A stretch of 64,000 nucleotides of DNA from Devosia sp. (GTDB taxonomy: Bacteria; Pseudomonadota; Alphaproteobacteria; Rhizobiales; Devosiaceae): the NCBI RefSeq assembly GCF_028290435.1, contig NZ_JAQGJV010000078.1, forward strand, positions 1 to 64,000. The letters are read 5' to 3'. This document shows, in pieces, positions 1-11,812 of the stretch (the stretch's first letter is position 1; each line of letters starts with the position of its first letter). The notes under the pieces are model-generated. The model did not search any database. It saw only the letters and a list, made by a program, of their open reading frames with translations, and was not told where the DNA came from. The position numbers and the translations under genes are program-made.

Positions 1-1
1 G

Positions 2-2014
2 GAGCGGCTGCGCTTCGTGTCGATCTCGGCCAACAATCTCGACGAGTTCTACATGGTCCGCGTTGCCGGGCTGAAGGGGCAGATGCGGGCCGGGCTGACC
101 AAGCAGAGCGCCGACGGGCTGTCGCCGGCCGAGCAGATGGAAGAGATCGCCACGCTGGCGCAGCATCTGCAGCTCGAGCAGCAGGATCACTGGCAGAGCC
201 TGCGGGAAGAGCTGTTTGCGCAGAATGTGGTGATCCACGAGGCCGACGATCTGACGCCGGACCAGGTGGACTATCTGCAAAAGCTGTTCCGCGAGGAGAT
301 CGTGCCGGTGCTGACGCCGATCGCGGTCGATCCGGCGCATCCGTTCCCGTTCATCCCCAATCTCGGGCTGGCGTTGGCGTTCGAACTGAATCGGCCCAAT
401 CATGATCAGCCGCTGACGGCGCTGGTGCGTATTCCGTCCAATCTGGACCGCTTCATCAACCTGCCCGGTGGGCTGGTTTCGGAAGGGCGCAGCGAGGTCG
501 TGACCATCGATACGCTGGTCAAGCTGTTCTTCCACAAGATGTTCCCCGGTCACGAAGTGGTAGGCTCGGGCGCGTTCCGGCTGATCCGCGACAGCGAAAT
601 CGAAATCGACGACGAAGCTGCCGATCTCGTGATCGAATTCGAGACGGCGCTGCGGCAGCGGCGGCGCGGGCAGGTGATCCGGCTGGAAGTCGAAAGCACC
701 ATGCCGCGGGCCCTCAAGCGCCAGATCAGCGAGCAATTGCGCGTCAAGGACGGCGATATCTTCGAGGTGCACGGGTTTCTCGGCCTCGCCGATGCCGCCA
801 AGATTTGCGATATCGACCGGCCGGACCTCAAGTTCACGCCCTATCACGCGCGGTTCCCCGAGCGTATCCGCGACTATAGCGGCGACAATTTCGCGGCGAT
901 CCGCGCCAAGGATATCCTGGTCCACCATCCCTTCGAAAGCTTCGACGTGGTGGCGCAGTTTCTGATCCAGGCGGCGCGCGACCCCGACGTGGTCGCCATC
1001 AAGCAGACCCTCTATCGCACCTCGGCGGATAGCCCGATCATCAAGGCGCTGGTGCTGGCCGCCGAGGCCGGCAAGTCGGTGACGTGCCTCGTCGAGCTCA
1101 AGGCGCGCTTCGACGAAGAGGCCAATATCCGCTGGGCGCGCGATCTGGAGCGGGCCGGGGCGCAAGTCGTGTTCGGATTTATCGAACTCAAGACCCACGC
1201 CAAGCTCAGCCAGGTGGTGCGGCGCGAAAAGGGCAAGCTGGTGAGCTATTGCCATATCGGCACGGGCAATTATCACCCAATCACCGCCAAGGTTTATACC
1301 GACCTTAGCTATTTCACCATCGATCCGGCGATTACGCGCGATGTGGCACGGGTGTTCAATTTCATCACCGGCTACGCGCGGCCGACCGAATTGGAGACCA
1401 TCGCGGTTTCTCCGGTCAACCTGCGCGAGACGCTGATGGACAGCATCAACCGCGAAATCGAGTTCGCGAAAAACGGCCAGCCGGCAAGCATTCTGCTCAA
1501 GATGAATTCGCTGGTCGATCCGCAGATCATCGATGGCCTCTACGATGCCAGCCAGGCGGGCGTAAAGGTCGACCTGATCGTCCGCGGCATCTGCTGCCTG
1601 CGTCCCGGTATCCCCGGATTTTCCGAGAATATCCGGGTCAAATCCATCGTCGGCCGCTTCCTCGAACACTCTCGCATCTACTGCTTTGGCAATGGCGAGG
1701 CCATGCCCAACCCGCGTGCCACGGTCTATATTTCTTCGGCCGACCTGATGGGGCGGAACCTCGACGGGCGGGTTGAAGTGATGGTTCCCATCCTCAACAA
1801 GACCGTGCATAAGCAGATCCTCGACCGGATTTTGGTTGCCTACCTGAAGGATAACCAGCAGAGCTGGGAAGTGCTTCCAGACGGTAGTTCACACCGGATC
1901 AGGCTTGGCGAGGGGGAAGAACCCTTCAACGCGCACGATTACTTCATGACCAATCCATCGCTTTCGGGACGCGGCAGCGCCGGATTGCACGAAGGCGACG
2001 AGGGCTTCGATTGA
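2..2014 (+). CDS. ppk1: Polyphosphate kinase 1, 5' end missing
   Basis: Makes and reverses the synthesis of inorganic polyphosphate from ATP. The reading frame is open to the first complete codon of the window and already encodes the conserved [20 protein letters not shown] stretch, so the N-terminal part lies upstream; the GTG at 17 is an internal valine, not a start. Both family histidines are visible: the phosphorylated one in [10 protein letters not shown] (codon at 1253) and the second in FLEHSRIY (codon at 1667). About 670 residues are present of the roughly 690-730 usual for the family. The stop overlaps the start of ppx as TTGA, so synthesis and breakdown of polyphosphate are translationally coupled. 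Confidence 0.97.
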   Translation, partial: ERLRFVSISANNLDEFYMVRVAGLKGQMRAGLTKQSADGLSPAEQMEEIATLAQHLQLEQQDHWQSLREELFAQNVVIHEADDLTPDQVDYLQKLFREEIVPVLTPIAVDPAHPFPFIPNLGLALAFELNRPNHDQPLTALVRIPSNLDRFINLPGGLVSEGRSEVVTIDTLVKLFFHKMFPGHEVVGSGAFRLIRDSEIEIDDEAADLVIEFETALRQRRRGQVIRLEVESTMPRALKRQISEQLRVKDGDIFEVHGFLGLADAAKICDIDRPDLKFTPYHARFPERIRDYSGDNFAAIRAKDILVHHPFESFDVVAQFLIQAARDPDVVAIKQTLYRTSADSPIIKALVLAAEAGKSVTCLVELKARFDEEANIRWARDLERAGAQVVFGFIELKTHAKLSQVVRREKGKLVSYCHIGTGNYHPITAKVYTDLSYFTIDPAITRDVARVFNFITGYARPTELETIAVSPVNLRETLMDSINREIEFAKNGQPASILLKMNSLVDPQIIDGLYDASQAGVKVDLIVRGICCLRPGIPGFSENIRVKSIVGRFLEHSRIYCFGNGEAMPNPRATVYISSADLMGRNLDGRVEVMVPILNKTVHKQILDRILVAYLKDNQQSWEVLPDGSSHRIRLGEGEEPFNAHDYFMTNPSLSGRGSAGLHEGDEGFD

Positions 2015-3549
2015 ATTCATTCTGGGGCGTCGACGCCGATCCGACCGCGCAGGGGCGCATCAAGGGCGCCAGGCCGGTGGCGGTGCTCGATATCGGCTCC
2101 AATTCGGTCCGTCTGGTCGTCTATGAGCGCCACGCGAGGGCGCTGACGCCGCTCTACAACGAGAAATCGGCGTGCGCGCTGGGGCGGGGCATTGCGCTGA
2201 CCGGGCGGCTGGCCGATAGCAACGTCGCTCGGGCGCTGGTTGCCATCAAGCGGTTCGCGCTGGTGGCCCGGATGATGCGCGTCGGCAAAATCCATGTACT
2301 GGCCACCTCGGCGGTGCGTGACGCCGCCAATCGCACCGAATTTGTTGCCGCAGTCGAGGCCATTATCGGCTCCAAGGTGCAAGTGCTGAGCGGCGAGCAG
2401 GAAGCTCATTTTGCCGCGCTCGGCGTGGTCGCGGGCATCCCCGATTTCAGCGGCATGGTCGGCGATCTTGGCGGCGGCAGCCTTGAACTATCCACCATCG
2501 CCAGCGGTGCCGATACCAATGGCGAAACCTATGAGCTGGGCGTCATCCGGCTGCAGGACGATAGCGGTGGCTCGGCGGCCAAGGCCGGCGAGATCGCCCG
2601 CGAACGCCTGAAGGATTCGTCGTTGGCGCGCGGCCCCGGCGGCGGCGCATTTGCTGCCATCGGCGGGACGTGGCGGTCGCTGGCTAAGCTGCATCAGGTC
2701 CGCCGGCATTACCCGCTCCAGATGGTGCAGCATTACGTCGTACCTGTGGCCGACATGCTGGCGCTCTGCGACGAAATCGTGGCCGCCGGCTCGCTCAAGG
2801 ATTATCCGGGCTCCGGCAGCGTCAGCTCGTCGCGCCGCGATCTGGTGCCGTTCGGTGCAGTCGCCTTGGCCGAAGTCTTGCGCGCCGGGCGCTTCGATAC
2901 CGTGGTTTTCTCCGCGCTGGGCGTGCGCGAGGGCTATCTCTACGGCCTGCTCGACAGCCGCGAACAGGCGATCGACCCACTGATCCAGGGCTCGGAAGAG
3001 CTTTCCGTACTGCGCTCGCGCTCCCCGGCGCACGCCAATGACCTGATCGAGTTCAGTACCCAATATCTCGTAGCGGCCGGTGTCAGCGAGACACCGGAGG
3101 AAACGCGATTGCGCCAGGTTTCGTGCCTCCTCGCCGATATCGGCTGGCGCGCGCACCCCGATTATCGCGGGGCCCAGAGCGTCGACGCCGTGGCCTATGG
3201 CTCGCTGACCGGTGTAGATCACCCCGGTCGGGCCTTCCTCGCTCATGTCATTGCGGTGCGCTACAACGGCCTCAAGCTCAAGGGCGTCACGCAGCCCCTG
3301 GTTGGCCTTGCGGGACATACCGCCTCCGCCCGCGCCAAGCTGATCGGCGCTCTGTTCCGCGTCGCTTATCCAATGACCGCCGCCATGCCGGGCATCCTGC
3401 CGCGCATCCGGTTCCTGGTCGAAGGCAACACGCTGGTCCTCGTCCTGCCGCAGGACTTCGCGTTTCTGGACGGCGAACACCTGCAAGGCCGGCTCGACCA
3501 ATTCGCCGGCGTCGCCGGCCACAAGAACGCCAAAGTTCGGATCACTTAG
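2011..3549 (+). CDS. ppx: Exopolyphosphatase / guanosine pentaphosphatase family
   Basis: Releases phosphate from the ends of polyphosphate chains, the counterpart of PPK. The 512-residue protein has the ASKHA-fold phosphate-1 loop DIGSNSVR (residues 27-34) and the second nucleotide/phosphate motif [10 protein letters not shown] (151-160). The C-terminal half, from about residue 330, matches the helical HD-like region of Ppx/GppA enzymes. The start is a TTG lying in the ppk stop region (TTGA overlap), which implies expression by coupling. The sequence cannot show whether it also accepts pppGpp. Its stop is 18 bases from the convergent stop of the RNase D gene. Confidence 0.95.
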   Translation: MNSFWGVDADPTAQGRIKGARPVAVLDIGSNSVRLVVYERHARALTPLYNEKSACALGRGIALTGRLADSNVARALVAIKRFALVARMMRVGKIHVLATSAVRDAANRTEFVAAVEAIIGSKVQVLSGEQEAHFAALGVVAGIPDFSGMVGDLGGGSLELSTIASGADTNGETYELGVIRLQDDSGGSAAKAGEIARERLKDSSLARGPGGGAFAAIGGTWRSLAKLHQVRRHYPLQMVQHYVVPVADMLALCDEIVAAGSLKDYPGSGSVSSSRRDLVPFGAVALAEVLRAGRFDTVVFSALGVREGYLYGLLDSREQAIDPLIQGSEELSVLRSRSPAHANDLIEFSTQYLVAAGVSETPEETRLRQVSCLLADIGWRAHPDYRGAQSVDAVAYGSLTGVDHPGRAFLAHVIAVRYNGLKLKGVTQPLVGLAGHTASARAKLIGALFRVAYPMTAAMPGILPRIRFLVEGNTLVLVLPQDFAFLDGEHLQGRLDQFAGVAGHKNAKVRIT

Positions 3550-3567
3550 AGCAGGCGCGGGAGCTGA

Positions 3568-4737
3568 CTACTCCGCCGGCGTCGTGTCCTTGACTGCAAA
3601 CTCCACCACGCCCTTGCGCGTCGCGACGAGACCCACGCGGCCGTGCTTAATATCCAGCGCCTTGTCGCCGAACAGCTTGCGGCGCCAGCCTTTGAGGGCG
3701 GGGACGTCGGCTTCGTCATCGAGCACCAGGGCGTCGATTTCGTCGGAGGTGGCGATGATACGTGCGGCGACGCCGTGTTGTTCGGCAACCGATTTCAGCA
3801 GCACCCGGATCAGGTCGCCGACGGCGCCCTTTGGCGATGGCCCGCGATAGCGATCCGGCATATGGGGCAGCTCGGATTTGTCGAGCGCTTCGACTTCCTT
3901 GAGCATGACCATGATTTCGGCGGCGGCGCTGCTGCGGCCAAAACCGCGCGGCACGGCGCGCAGCTTGTCGAAGGCGTCGGGCGTCAGCGGACGCTGCATT
4001 GCCAGCTCAAACAGCACGTCGTCCTTGAGGACGCGGCTGCGCGGCTGATCGCCGTCCTGCGCGCGCTTTTCGCGCCAGCCGGCGAGGCGCTTCAGTGCCG
4101 CCAGGTCGCGGGGACGGTTGATCTTCATCTTCAGGCGTTCCCAAGCCTGATCGGGCTGCACCACATAGGTGTCGATGCTGCGCAGCACGCCCAGCTCGTC
4201 CTCCACCCAGTCCCAGCGCTTGGTGGCGTCGACCTGCTTGCGCAGCTCGAGATAGATATCGCGCAGATGGGTGACGTCGGCGGCGGCATAGAGGCGCTGC
4301 TTTTCGCTGAGCGGACGCGCCGACCAATCGGTAAAGCGCGAGGATTTGTCGAGTTCGACATTGGTGATGGCGCGGACGAGATTGTCATAGGAGACGCTGT
4401 CGCCAAAGCCGCAGACACTGGCGGCGATCTGGGTGTCGAAGATATTGACCGGCACCTTGCCGGTGAGCTTGACGAAAATTTCGATGTCCTGCCGCGCGGC
4501 ATGGAACACCTTGGTGACCGCCGGATTGGCCAGCAGCACGAAGAACGGCGCAAGGTCCAGCCCCGGGGCGAGTGGGTCGATCAGAATCGCCTCATCGGGC
4601 GTCGCCGCCTGAATCAAGCAGAGCTTGGGCCAGTACGTGGTTTCACGCAGGAACTCGGTATCGACCGTTACAAAATCAAACTGTGCGGCGCGCTCGCAGA
4701 ACCCCGCGAGTACGTCTGTGGATATAACGAGGTCCAT
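3568..4737 (-). CDS. rnd: Ribonuclease D
   Basis: 3'-5' exoribonuclease that trims tRNA and other small RNA precursors. With the ATG at 4737 the protein has 389 residues, the normal length; a longer open frame to 4944 would add 69 unrelated residues and is rejected. The DEDD exonuclease site is complete: VDTEF (D26, E28), FHAARQDIEIF (D84) and YAAADVTHL (Y150, D154). An HRDC domain follows at about 207-285. The gene is divergent from aspS across a 200-base region that must hold both promoters. Confidence 0.95.
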   Translation of the reverse strand: MDLVISTDVLAGFCERAAQFDFVTVDTEFLRETTYWPKLCLIQAATPDEAILIDPLAPGLDLAPFFVLLANPAVTKVFHAARQDIEIFVKLTGKVPVNIFDTQIAASVCGFGDSVSYDNLVRAITNVELDKSSRFTDWSARPLSEKQRLYAAADVTHLRDIYLELRKQVDATKRWDWVEDELGVLRSIDTYVVQPDQAWERLKMKINRPRDLAALKRLAGWREKRAQDGDQPRSRVLKDDVLFELAMQRPLTPDAFDKLRAVPRGFGRSSAAAEIMVMLKEVEALDKSELPHMPDRYRGPSPKGAVGDLIRVLLKSVAEQHGVAARIIATSDEIDALVLDDEADVPALKGWRRKLFGDKALDIKHGRVGLVATRKGVVEFAVKDTTPAE

Positions 4738-4937
4738 ACCGGCTTCCGTCTCAAAATCGTCGTATTTCTTCCTAGCAGGTGCAGCAGCCCCACTCCAGAA
4801 GGGATTTGTTAAGCTTTGAGAATTGGTTAGCCTCGAAGGGTACGAACCGTACCTTCGGCCCCGCCGCGCTGCTTGACAAGTGCTGACTCCCATGCGCTTT
4901 TCCCGCCAAGATTCCGGCCTTTTTCGGTGGTTACGAC
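4738..4937. promoter_or_regulatory. Divergent rnd/aspS intergenic region
   Basis: 200 bases between two divergent starts. It holds an imperfect inverted repeat (4834-4857) and must contain promoters for both genes; I cannot assign -10/-35 boxes with confidence. Confidence 0.5.
4834..4857. repeat. Inverted repeat in the aspS leader
   Basis: Arms CGAAGGGTACG and CGTACCTTCG pair over 10 base pairs with one bulged G and a 3-base loop. It lies about 80 bases before the aspS start. It may be an RNA hairpin in the aspS leader or a protein binding site; no T-run follows, so it is not an intrinsic terminator. Confidence 0.55.
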
Positions 4938-6728
4938 ATGACAATGCATCGCTATCGCTCCCACACCTGCGGCGCGCTGACTGCGCAGGATGCGGGCCAG
5001 ACCGTCCGGCTCAGCGGCTGGGTTCACCGCGTTCGCGATCATGGCGGGCTGCTGTTTTTCGACCTGCGCGATCATTACGGGCTGACCCAGTGCGTTATCG
5101 ATCCGGATTCGCCGGCTTTTGCCGCGGCCGAACAGATTCGCTCCGAATGGGTCGTGCGCATCGATGGCGAAGTGAAGCTGCGCGACGCAACGGCGGTGAA
5201 CACCAACCTGCCGACCGGCACGATCGAAGTGTTCATCCGCGAAATCGAAGTGCTGTCGGTGGCCAAGGAACTACCGATGCCGGTGTTTGGCGAGCCCGAT
5301 TATCCCGAAGACATCCGCTTGCGCTATCGTTTCCTCGATCTGCGCCGCGAAACGCTGCACGCCAATATCGTCAAGCGCACCAAGGTCATCTCCTCGATGC
5401 GCCGCCGCATGGAAGCCATTGGTTTTGGCGAATATTCGACGCCCATCTTGACCGCTTCCTCGCCCGAAGGCGCGCGCGATTTCCTGGTGCCGAGCCGTAT
5501 TCACCCCGGCAAGTTCTTCGCGCTGCCGCAGGCGCCCCAGCAGTACAAGCAATTGCTGATGGTGGCCGGGTTCGATCGCTATTTCCAGATCGCTCCGTGC
5601 TTCCGCGACGAAGACCCGCGCGCCGATCGCCTGCCGGGCGAATTCTATCAGCTCGACCTGGAGATGAGCTTCGTCACCCAGGAAGAAGTCTGGGACACGA
5701 TGGCGCCGGTGATCACGAGCCTGTTCGAGGAGTTCGCCGACGGCAAGCGCGTCACCAAGGAATGGCCGCGCATTCCCTATGACACGGCGCTCCGCAAGTA
5801 CGGTTCGGACAAGCCCGACCTGCGCAACCCGATCGAAATCAGCCAAGTCACCGAGCACTTTGCCGGCTCCGGCTTCAAGGTGTTCGCCGGCCAGATCGAG
5901 AGCGATTCGAAGGTCGAGGTGTGGGCGGTCCCGGCCAAGAACAAAGCGGGTGCCGAGCCGATCGGCCGCGCGTTCTGCGATCGCATGAACGCCTGGGCGC
6001 AGGGCGAAGGTCAACCAGGCCTGGGCTACATCTTCTTCAAGGACGGCCAGGGAAGCGGCCCCATTGCCAAAAATATCGGCGAGGAGCGCACAGCCGCTAT
6101 CAAGAGCCAGCTCGGCCTTGAGGACGGCGATGCCGTGTTCTTTGTCTGCGGTCGCCCAGAGAAGTTCTACAAGTTCGCCGGCGAAGCCCGTACCAAGCTT
6201 GGAACCGATATCGGGGTGGTCGATACCGAGCAGTTTGCGCTGTGCTGGATCGTCGATTTCCCGTTCTACGAGCTGGACGACGAGAACAAGATCGATTTCG
6301 CCCATAACCCGTTCTCGATGCCCAAGGGCGGGATCGACGCGCTGAACAACGAAGATCCGCTGTCCATCAAGGCGTACCAGTACGACGCGGTCTGCAACGG
6401 CTTCGAAATCGCCTCCGGCTCGATCCGCAACCAGTTGCCCGAGACCATGGTCAAGGCGTTCGAACTGACCGGCAAGTCGCGCGATGAGGTCGAGGAGCAG
6501 TTCGGCGGGCTCTATCGCGCATTCCAATTCGGCGCCCCGCCGCATGGTGGCGCTGCATTCGGCATCGACCGCATCGTCATGCTGATCTGCGGCCGGCAGA
6601 ACCTGCGCGAAATCACGGCGTTCCCGATGAACCAGCAGGCCGAAGACCTGTTGATGGGCGCGCCGAGCCCGGCGTCTCCGAGCCAGCTGCGCGAATTAAG
6701 CATTCGTTTGAACGTGCAGGACAAGTAA
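4938..6728 (+). CDS. aspS: Aspartyl-tRNA synthetase
   Basis: Charges tRNA(Asp), and in many alphaproteobacteria also tRNA(Asn) for later amidation by GatCAB; the sequence alone does not settle which type this is. The 596-residue protein is of bacterial type: an N-terminal OB-fold anticodon-binding domain (about 1-105), class II motif 1 with [15 protein letters not shown], motif 2 around [10 protein letters not shown], the bacterial GAD insertion (about 280-410), and motif 3 [12 protein letters not shown] near residue 545. The ATG at 4938 gives the standard N-terminus. A terminator follows 24 bases after the stop. Confidence 0.97.
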   Translation: MTMHRYRSHTCGALTAQDAGQTVRLSGWVHRVRDHGGLLFFDLRDHYGLTQCVIDPDSPAFAAAEQIRSEWVVRIDGEVKLRDATAVNTNLPTGTIEVFIREIEVLSVAKELPMPVFGEPDYPEDIRLRYRFLDLRRETLHANIVKRTKVISSMRRRMEAIGFGEYSTPILTASSPEGARDFLVPSRIHPGKFFALPQAPQQYKQLLMVAGFDRYFQIAPCFRDEDPRADRLPGEFYQLDLEMSFVTQEEVWDTMAPVITSLFEEFADGKRVTKEWPRIPYDTALRKYGSDKPDLRNPIEISQVTEHFAGSGFKVFAGQIESDSKVEVWAVPAKNKAGAEPIGRAFCDRMNAWAQGEGQPGLGYIFFKDGQGSGPIAKNIGEERTAAIKSQLGLEDGDAVFFVCGRPEKFYKFAGEARTKLGTDIGVVDTEQFALCWIVDFPFYELDDENKIDFAHNPFSMPKGGIDALNNEDPLSIKAYQYDAVCNGFEIASGSIRNQLPETMVKAFELTGKSRDEVEEQFGGLYRAFQFGAPPHGGAAFGIDRIVMLICGRQNLREITAFPMNQQAEDLLMGAPSPASPSQLRELSIRLNVQDK

Positions 6729-6752
6729 GCCGCTTGTTCGACTTGCCTCGGT

Positions 6753-6788
6753 GGCTCTGTCCCTTGCGGGGCAGAGCCGCTTTTTTTT
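6753..6788 (+). terminator. Intrinsic terminator after aspS
   Basis: GGCTCTGTCCC pairs with GGGGCAGAGCC (one G:T pair) and is followed by a run of eight T. Confidence 0.9.
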
Positions 6789-6891
6789 GCACTGAGAGCA
6801 GTTTCCTCGCCTGCTTTCGAGCACCATTAGCGGTCCGTTAAACGCTCATTGATACTCAATTGAATGCAATTGGGCCCGGTGGATTCGTGCG

Positions 6892-8493
6892 TTGAAATCC
6901 CGCTACAACCACATTCTGATGCTGCTGGGCGCCATTCTGGCGTTTATCCCGATCATCGCCGTCGATTACCTGCTGGACGGGTACGTGCGGGTGCGGGAAA
7001 AAGACGTGGCGCAGCAGTCGATCAGCGCCATCACCTCGCAGGTTGAAATCAACACCAATGACGCGATTTCGGCCTTGCGCCGGATCATGACCGATAGCCC
7101 GTCGCTGTGCACGCCCACCTTCGTGGCCAATGTGCAGCACGAAATCGAATCCAGCCTGACCATGAAGCAGGTGCTGGTCGAAAATCGTGATGGCGTGCAA
7201 TATTGCGATGCCTTCGGGCGCACGGTTGCTTATTCGCCGGTTTCGGCGAGCCTGCCAGTGCCGGGACACTCCGAGACCATGACCGTGGTCAAGCTGGCGG
7301 ACATGGCCATGCCGGTGCTCAAGATCACCCAGGCGTTTGGAGATACGCGCCGGATTTCGGCCTTCGTGCCGCTGATCGGCCAGACGACGGGGGCATTGGC
7401 AAACGGACTGAGCCCTGCGGCTTTGCTGCGATTCATGCTGACTGACGGCACCGCCATCCTGACGGTGGGCGATCCGACGGCGTTCGACCGGCGCACCTCC
7501 AGCACCGATTTTGTCTATGCCCAGGCCTTTGCGGGCGAGTTGCCACTGCTGGCTGAAACCGCGGTGCCGTTCGCGATGGTGCGGGCGAGCTATGCTGATC
7601 TCGATGCCAGCTTCACCATCGTCGGCTGCCTCATGAGCGCCAGCTTCCTGCTGATGGCGCTGCAATATGTGCGGCGCACGCGTGTTCCGGCGTTCGACCT
7701 CGAGCGCGCCGTCGCCAATGGCGAGATCAAGCCGTATTACCAGCCGGTGATCAACCTTAAGACCGGCGATCTGGTCGGCTGCGAAGTGCTGTGCCGCTGG
7801 GAGAAGAAGAACGGCGACGTGGTGCCGCCCGGCGCCTTCATCGATTATGCCGAGGTCACCGGCCTCGCCATCCCGATGACGCTATCGCTGATGGAGCAGG
7901 TCAAGGTCGACCTGGGTGTGCTGTGCAAGACCATGCCGGACATGAAAATCTCGATCAACCTGTTCGAAGGGCACTTCCGCGATAGTTCGATCGTGGAAGA
8001 CGTGCAGGCCATCTTCGGCGGCTCCAGCATCAATTTTCGCCAACTGGTGTTTGAAATTACTGAGCGCCGGCCGCTGGGCAATTCGATGCAGGCCAATAGC
8101 GTCATCGCGGGGCTGCACGCGCTGGGCTGCCGCCTCGCCATGGATGACGCCGGCACCGGCCATTCGAACCTGGCCTATCTGCAGACGCTGGGCCTCGACA
8201 TCATCAAGATCGACCGTGTGTTCGTCGACATGATCAAGCCGGACACCACCCAGGTGCCGGTGCTCGACGGGCTGATCGCCATGTCGCGCGATCTGAATTG
8301 CGAAATCATCGCCGAGGGCGTCGAGACCGAGGCGCAGGCGCTGTATCTGCGGGCGCGCGGCGTGCTGCATGCGCAGGGCTATATCTTCGCGCCGGCGCTC
8401 AAGGCCCCGGCCTACAAGGAACTGGCGCTCGCCCTGCAGTCCAGCAAGCAGCCGCGCCGTCCCGCCGAAGGCGTGGTCGCCGCCGCCGCCTGA
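6892..8493 (+). CDS. PdeC-like EAL phosphodiesterase with periplasmic redox domain
   Basis: Predicted inner-membrane enzyme that hydrolyses cyclic di-GMP. Layout of the 533 residues: TM helix at about 9-25, a periplasmic domain of CSS type with two cysteines at 73 and 105, TM helix at about 240-258, and a cytoplasmic EAL domain from about 270. The EAL signature is EVL (CEVLCRW); the other active-site blocks are intact (SINLFEGHF, FEITE, DDAGTGHSNL, IKIDRVFVD, EGVET, QGYIF), so activity is expected. The cysteine spacing matches the redox-controlled CSS domain of E. coli PdeC. The start is TTG at 6892; an in-frame ATG lies at 6919. It stands alone between aspS and maeB. Confidence 0.85.
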   Translation: MKSRYNHILMLLGAILAFIPIIAVDYLLDGYVRVREKDVAQQSISAITSQVEINTNDAISALRRIMTDSPSLCTPTFVANVQHEIESSLTMKQVLVENRDGVQYCDAFGRTVAYSPVSASLPVPGHSETMTVVKLADMAMPVLKITQAFGDTRRISAFVPLIGQTTGALANGLSPAALLRFMLTDGTAILTVGDPTAFDRRTSSTDFVYAQAFAGELPLLAETAVPFAMVRASYADLDASFTIVGCLMSASFLLMALQYVRRTRVPAFDLERAVANGEIKPYYQPVINLKTGDLVGCEVLCRWEKKNGDVVPPGAFIDYAEVTGLAIPMTLSLMEQVKVDLGVLCKTMPDMKISINLFEGHFRDSSIVEDVQAIFGGSSINFRQLVFEITERRPLGNSMQANSVIAGLHALGCRLAMDDAGTGHSNLAYLQTLGLDIIKIDRVFVDMIKPDTTQVPVLDGLIAMSRDLNCEIIAEGVETEAQALYLRARGVLHAQGYIFAPALKAPAYKELALALQSSKQPRRPAEGVVAAAA

Positions 8494-8612
8494 TGCCACC
8501 TTCCGACTTTAGTCGAACGGCCTTGAGAGCAGAGGCCCTTTCATTGCCGATGGAATGGTGGCACGAACCCTTCGGGTGACGGTGGATCATGCTCACCGCA
8601 GAATCGTGCATT

Positions 8613-8619
8613 GGGAGGA
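8613..8619 (+). promoter_or_regulatory. Ribosome binding site deciding the maeB start
   Basis: GGGAGGA, five bases before the GTG at 8625, supports that codon over the in-frame upstream ATG at 8589. Confidence 0.7.
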
Positions 8620-8624
8620 ATTCG

Positions 8625-10910
<2,286 letters not shown>

Positions 10911-10912
10911 AC

Positions 10913-11206
10913 ATGATCCGTCATAGCGTCATCTTCACCCTCAAGCATGCAGCCGGCTCCAGCGAGGAGGCGGCCTTCCTGCGCGATGCGAAAATCCTCG
11001 CCACCATTCCCGGCGTGACCAAGTTCGAGCAGCTCCGTCAGGTCAGCCCCAAGAAGAACGATTATGCCTTCGGCTTCTCCATGGAGTTCGCCGACCAGGC
11101 CGCCTATTCGGGCTATGACAACCATCCGGACCACGTGGCGTTTGTCCGTGATCGCTGGGTGCCGGAGGTGGCGAAGTTTTTGGAGATCGATTACGTGCTG
11201 GTGTGA
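10913..11206 (+). CDS. Dabb (stress-responsive alpha/beta barrel) protein
   Basis: Small dimeric ferredoxin-like fold protein of unknown function, 97 residues. The Dabb signature is visible: an opening IRHSVIFTLK strand, a GVTKFEQL segment, a central strand YAFGFSMEF and the terminal YDNHPDHVAFV block. It starts 2 bases after the maeB stop and is probably co-transcribed with it. No catalytic residues can be named. Confidence 0.85.
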   Translation: MIRHSVIFTLKHAAGSSEEAAFLRDAKILATIPGVTKFEQLRQVSPKKNDYAFGFSMEFADQAAYSGYDNHPDHVAFVRDRWVPEVAKFLEIDYVLV

Positions 11207-11210
11207 GGAC

Positions 11211-11246
11211 TTCTTCACCTCTCCCCCCAAAGGGAGAGGCGAAGAA
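11211..11246. repeat. Hairpin repeat after the Dabb gene
   Basis: TTCTTC-A-CCTCTCCC, 6-base loop, GGGAGAGG-C-GAAGAA: fourteen pairs with one mismatch. It could end transcription of maeB-Dabb but has no T-run. It shares the CTCCC/GGGAG core with hairpins at 30519 and inside the element at 55407, so it may belong to a dispersed repeat family. Confidence 0.7.
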
Positions 11247-11300
11247 ACCCCCCGTTAAACCCTTGGCAGGCATAGTGGGCTTCTCCAATTCGGTTCGCCC

Positions 11301-11699
11301 ATGCCCACCCGTCTCAAGAAACGTGCAATCTGGCGCTCGCTCGCGTTGAGCGCGGCGCTGCTGTGTTTTCAGGGCTATCTCGGCTTTTCCGCCATTGGCG
11401 GGCAGTTCGGCACCGAGAACCGCAAGCAGATCATCGCCGATATCGAGGTTCTGAAATCGCGATCCTCGGCGCTGCAGGCCGAAATCGACGCCTATAAGCA
11501 CCGCGCCAGCCTGATGGATACGCGGCGGCTCGATCCGGATCTGGTGACCGAGCGGGCGCGGGCACTGCTTAACATGGCCAATGCCGACGACATCATCGTC
11601 ATGGTCGATCCAGCGACAGGTAAGCCTATTTCCAGTTCATATTCAGAATTATCTGAAAACCAGTTAAACCCGAATTTGACTGATGTTATAGACCATTAG
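11301..11699 (+). CDS. ftsB: Septum formation initiator FtsB/DivIC family
   Basis: Bitopic membrane protein of the division apparatus that works with FtsL and FtsQ. The 132-residue protein has a short basic N-terminus, a single TM helix at about 14-31, and a periplasmic coiled coil (about 38-75, ending KHRASLMDT). The tail DLVTERARALLNMANADDIIV is the typical alphaproteobacterial version of the family's C-terminal block. It sits just upstream of pdhA, as is common in Hyphomicrobiales; 113 bases with a promoter candidate separate them. Confidence 0.85.
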   Translation: MPTRLKKRAIWRSLALSAALLCFQGYLGFSAIGGQFGTENRKQIIADIEVLKSRSSALQAEIDAYKHRASLMDTRRLDPDLVTERARALLNMANADDIIVMVDPATGKPISSSYSELSENQLNPNLTDVIDH

Positions 11700-11725
11700 C
11701 GACGATTGTGTGACCCGTGCTGTCC

Positions 11726-11754
11726 TTGCTAGGGCAGGGCGACTTGCGCTATTG
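11726..11754 (+). promoter_or_regulatory. Candidate promoter of the pdh operon
   Basis: TTGCTA, 17 bases, CTATTG. This resembles the alphaproteobacterial sigma-70 pattern and lies 59 bases before the pdhA start. Confidence 0.4.
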
Positions 11755-11812
11755 TGCCGATCTATGGCCAACTCGGCCACACAGAAATCCCAATCGATGC
11801 GGAGCGTATGTC

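Noticed and set aside
4738-4944. 69-codon N-terminal extension of RNase D
   Set aside because: It runs through the divergent promoter region into the aspS start, has no family similarity, and the ATG at 4737 gives the normal RNase D N-terminus.
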